Assembly: GCA_021776785.1 (NCBI GenBank)
Contig: JAJFFF010000041.1
Span: 114,709 to 178,708 of the forward strand
Direction of reading: 5' to 3'
Length of the DNA: 64,000 bases
Source: Planctomycetota bacterium
Lineage (GTDB): Bacteria > Planctomycetota > PLA2
Below the pieces are notes generated by a model. The model saw only the letters and a program-made list of their open reading frames with translations, was not told the DNA's origin and did no database searches. Of the stretch, positions 53,126-60,931 are shown in pieces. Numbering within the stretch: the first letter of the stretch is position 1; every line of letters begins with the position of its first letter. Position numbers and translations under genes: made by a program.

Positions 53126-54649
53126 ATGCCCCGTTGTATCGAGTGTCACGAGAACTATTCTGATCAGCTGCGCCGCTGTCCGTACTGCGGCGCCAGCCCG
53201 GACGAGTCTCCGATCGGCGGAGGTAAGGCCCCCACGCCCAAGCTTTGGCCCGAAGAGCTGCGACTGCGCCGGAAGCGGATGGCGATCGTCGGGCTCGCGG
53301 TGGCGGCTCTCCTGAGCGTGGTCGGGTTCGTCCTTTGGCCGTCCGGCGACGATCCCGCGGCGGTACCGACGACGCCCACCGAAACGGCCCGCCTCAAACG
53401 ACCGCCGCGGCGCGTGACGGAATCGCGCATCGACGCGAAACCCGCCGATCACATGCTGGCGGTGACGGAGCTGCGCCGTTTTCGGGGCGGCCTCACGGTG
53501 ACCGGTACCTGCTCGCCGCACGGCGCCGTCCGCATTCACGTAAACGGCAAAGTGGCATCGCTGTTCCCGGAGGGCGACGGATTTTTTGTTCACCTGGAAA
53601 CGATGCCGACGACGCTCGAACTGGACGCGATCAACCTCGAGTCGAAACGCGTGAAAAAAACGATTCCCTTGGAGAACGTCGTGGGCGACGAGCTGGCCCC
53701 GCGCGGGCGCCTCTGGAGCCACGCCGACGGTGTCACCGTTCATCTCGGCAAAGTGCGTGTTCGCGCCGGTACCAACGCCAAAGACGCGAAAGCGGTCGAA
53801 GTCGAGCTGCCCCGCGTGGCGAACGAGATTCGCCTCAACGATGCCGAATTCACGCTCTATCGGGCTCCGCTTGGTTTGGCGTTCCTACGCCGGACCCGCC
53901 AAGGTTACTTCTGTTTCCTGCGCGATCGCGACGGGCAGGAGGTCATTTTAGTCCCCGGTGGCCTGGGGCGCCGCGGCGCGGGCCAAAAACCGCCGAACGG
54001 GCCGGCCCATCTGGTCGAGCTGTCGCCGTTTCTGATCGATCGCACGGAAGTGACGTGCGCACAGTACTCCCGCTTCCTTCGTCTCAACAACGGAGCGGGC
54101 GACGTTTCGCTGCGCCATGTTGACGACCGCGGTGCGCCGCTCCGACCGCTCCACTGGAAATCGGACGCCGCTCCGGTGGGCAAGGAGAAGGATCCGGTTA
54201 CCGGAGTCTGCTGGTTCGCCGCCTACGCGTACGCGAAGTGGGCGGGTGGCGATCTGCCGACCGAAGCCCAGTGGGAGCGGGCGGCGGCCGGCCCGATCGC
54301 ACGCAAGTATGCATGGGGCGACCGCTGGGCGCCGGAGAACGCACGCTTCCGTTCGCCGTCGCCGGTTGCGTCGCACACGATGGATCGCGGGCGCAGTTGG
54401 TTTGATCTTTTGAACACCACCGGCAATGCGCGCGAGTGGTGCCGGGATCGATTCGACCCGCGTTACTACATGTTCGCGACCCGAATCGATCCCTTGGGGC
54501 CGGCCAACGCCAACCACCGTGTTGTGCGCGGGGGGTCGTTCCTGAGTAGCGAGAGTGGGATGGTGCTGCAACAGCGCGACCATCTCGAACCCGTGCAAGC
54601 CCATCCCGACGTTGGGTTTCGCGTGGCGATGCGCTGGAACGTCCGATAA
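53126..54649 (+). CDS. FGE-sulfatase-domain protein with zinc ribbon and membrane segment
   Basis: A 507-residue protein. The N-terminal zinc ribbon (CIECHENYSDQLRRCPYCG) is followed by a membrane segment (MAIVGLAVAALLSVVGFVLW), a beta-rich middle part (about 100-260) and a C-terminal formylglycine-generating-enzyme-like domain (about 285-505). That domain has PFLIDRTEVTCAQYSRFL, PVTGVCWFAAYAYAKWAGGDLPTEAQWERAA, TGNAREWCRDRF, RVVRGGSF and VGFRVAM. The paired cysteines that oxidise sulfatase cysteine in true FGE are not evident, so a C-type-lectin-like or non-catalytic role is likely. It starts 53 bp after the previous gene, possibly in the same operon. Confidence 0.82.
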   Translation: MPRCIECHENYSDQLRRCPYCGASPDESPIGGGKAPTPKLWPEELRLRRKRMAIVGLAVAALLSVVGFVLWPSGDDPAAVPTTPTETARLKRPPRRVTESRIDAKPADHMLAVTELRRFRGGLTVTGTCSPHGAVRIHVNGKVASLFPEGDGFFVHLETMPTTLELDAINLESKRVKKTIPLENVVGDELAPRGRLWSHADGVTVHLGKVRVRAGTNAKDAKAVEVELPRVANEIRLNDAEFTLYRAPLGLAFLRRTRQGYFCFLRDRDGQEVILVPGGLGRRGAGQKPPNGPAHLVELSPFLIDRTEVTCAQYSRFLRLNNGAGDVSLRHVDDRGAPLRPLHWKSDAAPVGKEKDPVTGVCWFAAYAYAKWAGGDLPTEAQWERAAAGPIARKYAWGDRWAPENARFRSPSPVASHTMDRGRSWFDLLNTTGNAREWCRDRFDPRYYMFATRIDPLGPANANHRVVRGGSFLSSESGMVLQQRDHLEPVQAHPDVGFRVAMRWNVR

Positions 54650-54948
54650 CGACGCGCCCCCGGGTGTGCTGCCGAACCCGGTAGTTCTTGCGCAGGTCAG
54701 CTCGCGGCCGCCGTCTTCTCGTCCACCTGTGTCGCGTGTCGGGCGCCAGATCGTGTTGACATGACCCTGTCCGATGAGAAATTTTTCAACGCTAGGGGTG
54801 TGTTTTTGAACACAAGTCGTTTTGCAGCGACGGTTTGCACCTAACGCTAAAAAAATCGGACATCGACTTGCCTTGTCTCGTTTTCGGGCTAGTCTTCTCG
54901 CGTCTCGAAAAGAGACTGATTGATCTTTTGATTTAAAGAGAAATGGTC
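54650..54948. other. Upstream leader/promoter region of the riboswitch-sigma transcript
   Basis: No gene was found here. The region is AT-richer than its surroundings and contains hairpins TGTGTT-TTTG-AACACA (about 54799-54814) and GTCTC-GAAAA-GAGAC (54902-54916), and an ACACAAGTCGTTTTG motif (54810-54824) also present near 50030. A promoter should lie here but no -35/-10 pair is convincing. Confidence 0.45.
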
Positions 54949-55053
54949 GGAACTCGGCTGAAAAGGCAAAGCCCGCGAAAGCTGGTGGCGCAAAGCTATA
55001 GGGCCTAACTCGCACTACGTGTGCGACACGGTAGCCAGCCGCCAAACGAGTCC
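54949..55053 (+). ncRNA. GEMM-I riboswitch (cyclic-di-GMP class)
   Basis: The core from 54961 reads AAAAGGCAAAGCCCGCGAAA, then GCTGGTGGCGCAAAGC, TATAGGGCCTAA, a TCGCAC/GTGCGA hairpin, and GGTAGCCAGCC. These match the conserved GEMM-I blocks (GGCAAACC, GAAA tetraloop, CGCAAAGC, GGCCTAA-type receptor, GGTAGCC). P1 forms from CGGCTG (54955-54960) with CAGCCG (55036-55041) and is extended by GGAACTCG with CGAGTCC. The position equivalent to G20 is G rather than A, favouring cyclic-di-GMP over cyclic GMP-AMP. It lies upstream of a terminator and the sigma factor gene at 55221. Confidence 0.85.
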
Positions 55054-55108
55054 GGATACGCATTAGTTCATGGTTCAACATCTGACGATGTTGAGACGGT
55101 GTTTGCTA

Positions 55109-55152
55109 GCGCGCCCGGACGTCGTGCATACGGCATCCGGGCGCGCTTTTTT
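55109..55152 (+). terminator. Riboswitch expression-platform terminator
   Basis: GCGCGCCCGGA (55109-55119) pairs perfectly with TCCGGGCGCGC (55136-55146), 11 bp, followed by TTTTTT. It lies between the aptamer and the sigma gene. A segment just after the aptamer (CCGGAT, 55052-55057) can pair with ATCCGG (55135-55140) in its 3' arm, giving a possible antiterminator. Confidence 0.9.
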
Positions 55153-55220
55153 GTGCGCTCTCAGCCCCCAACCGGATCTTTACGAGTCTTGGTTTTTAGG
55201 CGAGTGGTGGAGAGCACACA

Positions 55221-56012
55221 ATGGCGACAAACATGCGAATTCGGGACGACGCCGTCCGCGATGTCTGGATCAAATACAAGCGGACAAAACGCAAGGTCTA
55301 CAAGAACAAGTTGATTGAGACCTACTTCCCTCTCGTCAAGGGCGTCTCGGAGCGCATGTTGATGGGCCTTCCGGCCTCGGTCGAATTGGACGATCTCGTC
55401 AGCATGGGAACGTTTGGTTTGATTGAAGCGATCGACCGCTTCGACCTCGAACGCGGCGTTCTCTTTAAGACGTACTGTGTCAATCGCATCCGCGGTGCGA
55501 TCCTCGACGAGCTGCGCGCTCTCGACTGGGTGCCGCGTCTTGTTCGCTACAAATCGTCCACCGTCGACAAGGTCGGCGGGCGTCTCCAAAGCAAGCTGGG
55601 CCGCGAGCCCACGCCGTGGGAAATGGCGGACGAGCTCGAAATCGACGTTCACGAGTACCAGCGCATCGAGCGTGACTCGAAGCCGACGGCGATGTTGAGC
55701 CTTTCCGATGATTCGCCCGAGCAGGGTGAGTCGAGCGGCGGCAACCGCATGGTTGATCTCGTCAAGGACGACAAGGGCGAAGACCCCTTAAAGAACGTGC
55801 ACCTGCGCGATCTCCGCAAGCTCGCGACGAAATCGCTCAACAAGAAAGAGCAGATTGTCGTCACGCTCTACTATTTCGAGCAGCTTTCGATGAAAGAAAT
55901 TGCGAAGGTGCTCAGCCTCACCGAGTCGCGGGTCTGCCAGATCCACGGCAAAGTCATTCAGAAGCTGCGCAAGTCATTCGAAGACATTCGCTGCGACCTC
56001 TTTGTGTCGTAG
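55221..56012 (+). CDS. Alternative sigma factor, FliA/WhiG type
   Basis: A 263-residue group 3 sigma-70 factor. Region 2 (LIETYFPLVKGVSERM, LDDLVSMGTFGLIEAIDRFDLERGVLFKTYCVNRIRGAILDELR), region 3 (WVPRLVRYKSSTVDKVGGRLQSKLGREPTPWEMADEL) and region 4 (LNKKEQIVVTLYYFEQLSMKEIAKVLSLTESRVCQIHGKVIQKLR) are all present in the FliA/WhiG order. Such factors switch on motility, chemotaxis or developmental genes. The ATG 55221 has a GGAGAG binding site 7 nt upstream. Expression should depend on the GEMM-I riboswitch and terminator in its leader. No flagellar or anti-sigma gene is adjacent, so its regulon is unknown. A strong terminator follows. Confidence 0.93.
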   Translation: MATNMRIRDDAVRDVWIKYKRTKRKVYKNKLIETYFPLVKGVSERMLMGLPASVELDDLVSMGTFGLIEAIDRFDLERGVLFKTYCVNRIRGAILDELRALDWVPRLVRYKSSTVDKVGGRLQSKLGREPTPWEMADELEIDVHEYQRIERDSKPTAMLSLSDDSPEQGESSGGNRMVDLVKDDKGEDPLKNVHLRDLRKLATKSLNKKEQIVVTLYYFEQLSMKEIAKVLSLTESRVCQIHGKVIQKLRKSFEDIRCDLFVS

Positions 56013-56034
56013 TTTTCGGTCCATCCCATGTGTG

Positions 56035-56065
56035 AAAGGGTCGCCTTCGGGCGGCCCTTTTTTTC
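56035..56065 (+). terminator. Intrinsic terminator after the sigma factor gene
   Basis: AAAGGGTCGCC pairs with GGCGGCCCTTT (one G-T wobble) closed by a TTCG tetraloop and followed by further Ts. It sits 22 bp after the stop at 56012 and isolates the sigma transcript. Confidence 0.93.
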
Positions 56066-56106
56066 GTCGAAACAACGTGCGTCGTGCGTGAGACAATCGG
56101 CGGGCT

Positions 56107-57255
56107 ATGCGCCCGCTGCTTTTCTTGTGTCTCGTCGCCTTCGTGGCGACCGCCGGACCCGACGCGCCCGAAGATGTGAAACATCCGCGCTCGCCGGAGT
56201 CACCGCTCACCGTCGTGTTTACGCCGTGGTATTGCACGCAATGCGTGAAAGAGGAGCGGTGCGAGGCCAGGGACGGGCCCTTCTCGGTCATGCACATGGA
56301 CCTCATGGACTTCGCGAAGCATTGCGATCTCGACAAGAAGTGGCTCTACATCGAGACCAAAAACTTCAAGATCGTGAGCACGCTCGGCAAGTCCAAGATC
56401 AAGTTCAAGCACAACCGCTACGCGCGCGGCGACATCGAGCGGCTGAAGACGATTTTCCCCAAGCTCAAGCCCGGGCGCGACGGCATCTTGCTCAACGCGC
56501 ACCAACGCGCGCACCTGTATCACATCCGTGCCGAGCGGGTGTACGGCCACTTCGCGGCGCTCACCGACAACAAAAAGCCGTGGCTCGGTATGCAGGGGCA
56601 CTACCAGCTCTTTTTGCTCGACGATTTCAACGAGTACCACACGTTCGCGGACGACTTCGTGGGGCGCGCGCAAAAGCTTGCGGGTGTGCAGCAACACGTC
56701 AAGGAGAAGCCCAACTTCAATATGTTCGCCACGAGCGAACAGCAGGTGTCGCGCACCAAAGGCAAGGGCGACTCCACGATGCAGAACTGGTTCGTGCATA
56801 ACCTCACGCATCTGTTCATCGACGGCTACAACAACTACTACCGCGAAACGTGGGCGTGGCTGGAAGAGGGGCTCGCGCACTACTACGAGAAGATGGAGAA
56901 CCCGCGGCACAACACGTTTTGTTTTGCGGAGGGCGCGCCGCCGAAATCGTTTCTGAAGCCGGACTGGCGTCCGATCATTTACGGGTTGGTGCGGCGCGGG
57001 AAGGACCCGGGGTTGGCGCGTTGGTGCGAGAAGCTCCAGCCGGGCGAGCTGTCGGGAACCGAGAACGGGATGACGTGGAGCATCGTCGAGTGGCTCGTCG
57101 AAACCGAGCCGGTCCGCTTCACAAAGTTGCTCAACGAGCTCAACGACTACAAGGCGAAGCAGAATGCGTCGCAGTGCATTCAAAAAGCATTCGGCGTCAC
57201 GCCAAGCGTGCTCCACGAGCGCTGGCGCAAATACGTGCTCGACACGTACAAGTAG
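56107..57255 (+). CDS. Exported DUF1570-like protein with degenerate zinc-peptidase motif
   Basis: A 382-residue exported protein with signal peptide MRPLLFLCLVAFVATA. The fold resembles gluzincin-like DUF1570 peptidases: a long N-terminal part with a CTQC pair (43-46), then the expected zinc site. Here that site reads HNLTH (231-235) rather than HExxH, with Asn in place of the catalytic Glu. The downstream WAWLEEGLAHYYE (250-261), the usual third-ligand segment, is retained. It may bind metal but should not hydrolyse peptides by the normal mechanism. It contrasts with the intact HEVFH of the relative at 2089-3201. The stop is 17 bp from the convergent VWA gene. Confidence 0.75.
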   Translation: MRPLLFLCLVAFVATAGPDAPEDVKHPRSPESPLTVVFTPWYCTQCVKEERCEARDGPFSVMHMDLMDFAKHCDLDKKWLYIETKNFKIVSTLGKSKIKFKHNRYARGDIERLKTIFPKLKPGRDGILLNAHQRAHLYHIRAERVYGHFAALTDNKKPWLGMQGHYQLFLLDDFNEYHTFADDFVGRAQKLAGVQQHVKEKPNFNMFATSEQQVSRTKGKGDSTMQNWFVHNLTHLFIDGYNNYYRETWAWLEEGLAHYYEKMENPRHNTFCFAEGAPPKSFLKPDWRPIIYGLVRRGKDPGLARWCEKLQPGELSGTENGMTWSIVEWLVETEPVRFTKLLNELNDYKAKQNASQCIQKAFGVTPSVLHERWRKYVLDTYK

Positions 57256-57271
57256 CGATCACTCCTTCGCG

Positions 57272-59542
57272 CTACTTCTTCGGCTTTTCGAGTTCGCCGT
57301 TCCAGCCGCGCAGCACGCACTGCCCGCCGTTTTGTTCGGCGAGCGGGCGCAGTTTTTTTGCGGCGGCTTGGTCGAACGTGATCACGTGAATCACGACGCC
57401 GCGGCTACGGTTCATTTCCGTGAAAAACTCGACGAGTTTGCGGATGTCAGTGATCTCGCCGACCGTCGGCATGCCGTCCGTGACCAAGAAAATCGTGTCG
57501 ACTTTCGTCCGCGCTTTCCAATTGGGAACGGCCGCCTCGGCTTGCCCGAACGCGGTCATGAGCGCCGCATACGTGTTGGTCTTTTGTTCGTCGCCTCCGC
57601 CACTGGCCGCGCCGCGCCGACCGCCGCCGCGACTCATCTCCTTGGGCTTGAGCTTGGCGACGTATTTGATCGCGGACGTGCGCTGCGAGCCGCTCGTCAT
57701 GCCGGGGCGCCACGAATCCACTTTGCCGGCGAACGTGATGATGTTGAAGAACACGTGACGATCGAGCGTCGCCAAGATCTCCGTCATCTCCTTTTCGGCG
57801 ATCGCCCACTTCTCGCGATTGGGGTACGCGTCCCGCACTTTGTCCGGCGCGTAGGGCGGGATGACGATCTTCTCGCGCATGCTCGCGGAGATGTCGATCA
57901 CGAACACCATCTTGCGCGAGAACGTTTCGATCGTGTGGTACTTCTTCTTGCGCGGATCGAAGTAGCCCTTCAACGCTTCCTTGCGCTTTTTTGCGCGGAT
58001 CTTGATCTCTTCATCGGTGGGAAGCTTGAAGCCCTTGCCGTACTGATCCCACCACTTCTTCCAGTTCGGTGCGCTGTGCAGAAAATCCTCGCCCGTGATG
58101 GAAACGAGCGCTTTGTAGATCTCTTCGATGTCGAGACCTTTCGCCGTTTGAAAGAGCGTGATCAGCGGAGTGACGGCTTCGAGCGGGCGTATCTTCGCCA
58201 GCGCTTGCGCCGAAGCTTTGCGCTGCGACCAGTCTTTGGACGAGAGCGCTTCCAAGAGCTTCGGCGTGGCTGCATGAGACCGGATGTTGCCGAGTGCGTT
58301 GATCGCCATGACGCGCAACGCGGGTTGCCGATCCTCCATCGCTTTGAGCAGGACCGTTTCGACTTTGCGGTTTCCGCTCTTGCCGAGCTTTTCGAGTGCG
58401 CGTAACACGGCGCGCCGCACGTCGTCGTTGCTGCCGCTATAGAGCCCTGAAATCAACGGGGCCGCCGGTTCATAGGCGCGAAAACCGTCGGCGAACCCGA
58501 GCAAGGCGGCGGTCTTTTGCTTCGAGCCACCCGACGCGAGCGCGGCCGTCATCGCTTCCATCGACTCGTCGGACTTCATTTGCGCGAGCGCGCGTCCGGC
58601 AGCCCAAACGACGCGCGGGTCGACATCGTTGGCCGCTTTCAAGATCGTGGCAACCATCACGGCGCTATCGATGGCGCCCAAGTCCTCCACTGCGGCGGCG
58701 CGCACGATCGGGTTGTCGTTGCGCGCAAACTCGCGGTACGCCTTGATCGCCTCCAATTCTTCCGGCGTGAGCTTGCGTTTGCCCTTGCCGGACCCAAACG
58801 ACGTGGGAAGCTCTTCTTCCTCGTCTTGCTTCACCATCAGCGAGTCTTTGATGTTTAGGTAGTTGTCTTCTAAGTCCGCCTTCGCCGGCTCGAGATCGGT
58901 TTCGATCTCGTCGGCCTCTTTGTCGTACTTCGCGCGCTTGTTCGGACCGCCCGCCGCGGCTTTTTCACGCAGCTTGTCCATCTTCATTTCCTGTTTCCAG
59001 AGCTTTTCGCCCTCGTTGAGCAGCTTGAGAAAACGGCCGACGTATTTTTTCAGCGAGGTCGTGTATTCGGCGTCGGCGGCCTTGACCATGAGCGGCAGCA
59101 ATCGCTTGGCGTGAAAGTCTTTGGCTTTGTTGAGCACGCCGACCACTTCGAAGTTGCGGTTCAAAACGATGATCGTCGGATCCCGGATCCCCTTGACGCG
59201 CGAGAGGTAGGGAATCTCGATCGCTTTGGACGGCTTCACGCGCATGGGACGCACCGCGTGCGCTGCGATCACGAACCGCGTGTCGAGCAAGATGTCTTCG
59301 GTGATCTTGTTGCTCGCCTTCGTGTCGGCTTCCTGCACGATCACCAAAAACGGCCACGCCGCGCGCGGCGGTTCTTCGCTTCCGTCCGGCAACTTGGTGG
59401 GCGCATACTTCGGCAGCACCTCCCACTCGACGCGCAGTTTTTTTTGGTTGTGCTTGCTCGTCCATGTGTCGACCCGTTTCGCGGGCCCCATCTGAGCCCA
59501 ACCCAAAGACCCGAAGACGAGGACGGTTAGCAAGATGCGCAT
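57272..59542 (-). CDS. Large exported protein with HEAT-like repeats and VWA domain
   Basis: A 756-residue protein with signal peptide MRILLTVLVFGSLGWAQ. Residues about 20-170 look thioredoxin-like (AWPFLVIVQEADTKASNKI...DPTIIVLNRNFEVVGVLN) but without a CxxC. A charged coiled-coil stretch (about 180-260) follows, then HEAT-like repeats (about 270-500) and a VWA domain (about 545-750) with MIDAS VIDISASMREK, TNTYAALMTAF and FLVTDGMPTVGE. The repeat-plus-VWA layout parallels the protein at 36647-38296, and both have a TNTYAAL segment. The function is unknown, perhaps surface scaffold or metal-dependent adhesion. It converges on the DUF1570-like gene. Confidence 0.82.
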   Translation of the reverse strand: MRILLTVLVFGSLGWAQMGPAKRVDTWTSKHNQKKLRVEWEVLPKYAPTKLPDGSEEPPRAAWPFLVIVQEADTKASNKITEDILLDTRFVIAAHAVRPMRVKPSKAIEIPYLSRVKGIRDPTIIVLNRNFEVVGVLNKAKDFHAKRLLPLMVKAADAEYTTSLKKYVGRFLKLLNEGEKLWKQEMKMDKLREKAAAGGPNKRAKYDKEADEIETDLEPAKADLEDNYLNIKDSLMVKQDEEEELPTSFGSGKGKRKLTPEELEAIKAYREFARNDNPIVRAAAVEDLGAIDSAVMVATILKAANDVDPRVVWAAGRALAQMKSDESMEAMTAALASGGSKQKTAALLGFADGFRAYEPAAPLISGLYSGSNDDVRRAVLRALEKLGKSGNRKVETVLLKAMEDRQPALRVMAINALGNIRSHAATPKLLEALSSKDWSQRKASAQALAKIRPLEAVTPLITLFQTAKGLDIEEIYKALVSITGEDFLHSAPNWKKWWDQYGKGFKLPTDEEIKIRAKKRKEALKGYFDPRKKKYHTIETFSRKMVFVIDISASMREKIVIPPYAPDKVRDAYPNREKWAIAEKEMTEILATLDRHVFFNIITFAGKVDSWRPGMTSGSQRTSAIKYVAKLKPKEMSRGGGRRGAASGGGDEQKTNTYAALMTAFGQAEAAVPNWKARTKVDTIFLVTDGMPTVGEITDIRKLVEFFTEMNRSRGVVIHVITFDQAAAKKLRPLAEQNGGQCVLRGWNGELEKPKK

Positions 59543-59632
59543 GCGTGCATTTTAAGGGAGAGGCGCAACGCGATCACGAGCCGTGCGATTCGGGTGTCGC
59601 GATGGCGCGCCACCCGGTGGGCGCCGCAGTGG

Positions 59633-60925
59633 TTACGGGCGCGCCCAGGGCAGCTTTGTCTGGGAGACGACCTTGAGCGCCTCGGCGCTATACGGGTCGG
59701 GCGGCGTCGCGGCGTCGTTCCACACGTCCGGATTCGGCAACGAGTAGGGGTGCGTCTTGGGGAGGAGCATGTCGAGCATCGCACGGTGCTCCGGGTCGAC
59801 CTCGACGTCGATTTCGTCCATCGAGCGGTAGCCGGTGACGAGTTGCGCAAACGCCCAGCGCGGGAGGTCGATGCAGTCGGTGGGGCGCTGGGTGAGCTCG
59901 TCGAGATAGACGCGCCCGCCGTCGATGCGGAGCATCCACGCGCTGCCCGCCGACGAGAGCGGTATGCGCGCGACCGACTCCAGCGCGCCTGCTTTGGCGA
60001 GCCGGCGTTGGAAGTACGGTTCGAACGCTTCAAACAAGCGGACGGGATCGACGACGTGGATCATCTCTTCATCCACTTCGGAGCGCGACGAGGCGCCCTT
60101 GATAACCGCGCGTCCGCCGAGTTCCAAACAGATGCGCGCGACCGGATGTTGCGCCGCCAACGGGAAGTGCATTTCAGTGAGCCCCGCCTCCTGCGCTTTC
60201 TCCGCGCAGTGACGCAAGACGGTGTAGGCGGCATCGCGGTCACACACTTCGACTTCGGGCGCGAACAGCATGGGCCGCCACGTCGATTCCGGCTTGATCC
60301 GCAAGCTCAGGTATCCCTGGATCTTGCGCTTGGGGTCTTCGACGCAGAAGTGGTGGAACGGAGGCACGCCCGCCGCAAACACGGTCGGTTTGAGGTCGCG
60401 ATTACTGGAGCGCAACCGTTGCACCGCGGCGATGTCTTCGCTCTTGAGGTGCCGTACGCGGTACGGCATCGGCAGCGCCAGCGCGGCCGCGACGTCGACG
60501 TACACGCGCGGGTGATAAAAGCACGGCACAAACCCGTGCGCGGGAAACATGGCGAGTTCGCCGTGTGCGTACGCGATCGGATAGCGCTTGATCCAGATGT
60601 AGCCGAGCGCTTCTTCGATCGTGAGGACGAACAACTCGCGTGAGCCGGTGGCTCGAAACTCCGCGCGACCATCGAGGCCGCCGGTTTCGACGAGCCGCGC
60701 GCATCGAATGTTGGTCTCGCGCACACGCAGCGGCGTCGGATCGATCAAAATCGCCGCGATGATCTCATCGTCGACTTCGCAAAGACGGACCGCGCCCCGT
60801 TCTTCGGGATGACCCTCCGCGATCTCACGAACGCGCTGCGACTTTAAGAATTCCGCCGCCCGGTCGATGTCTTCATCGGTCCGCGCCGGTCGGATCCGCG
60901 CCCGGCTCAGCCGATCGGAGTCCAT
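59633..60925 (-). CDS. Eis-like GNAT acetyltransferase with SCP2-type C-terminal domain
   Basis: A 430-residue protein with two GNAT-type lobes (about 1-155 and 160-295) and a C-terminal domain (about 310-430, VARIPLSSAGSAWMLRIDGGRVYLDELTQRPTDCIDLPRWAFAQLVTGY) resembling the SCP2 fold. This arrangement is that of Eis-type N-acetyltransferases, which acetylate amines of varied substrates using acetyl-CoA. The first lobe keeps a canonical alpha/beta pattern (LFVLTIEEALGYIWIKRYPIAYAHGELAMF), but the pyrophosphate-binding loop (RxxGxG/A) is not obvious. The upstream membrane protein gene ends 7 bp before its start, so the two are likely co-transcribed. Confidence 0.75.
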   Translation of the reverse strand: MDSDRLSRARIRPARTDEDIDRAAEFLKSQRVREIAEGHPEERGAVRLCEVDDEIIAAILIDPTPLRVRETNIRCARLVETGGLDGRAEFRATGSRELFVLTIEEALGYIWIKRYPIAYAHGELAMFPAHGFVPCFYHPRVYVDVAAALALPMPYRVRHLKSEDIAAVQRLRSSNRDLKPTVFAAGVPPFHHFCVEDPKRKIQGYLSLRIKPESTWRPMLFAPEVEVCDRDAAYTVLRHCAEKAQEAGLTEMHFPLAAQHPVARICLELGGRAVIKGASSRSEVDEEMIHVVDPVRLFEAFEPYFQRRLAKAGALESVARIPLSSAGSAWMLRIDGGRVYLDELTQRPTDCIDLPRWAFAQLVTGYRSMDEIDVEVDPEHRAMLDMLLPKTHPYSLPNPDVWNDAATPPDPYSAEALKVVSQTKLPWARP

Positions 60926-60931
60926 GGCTGA

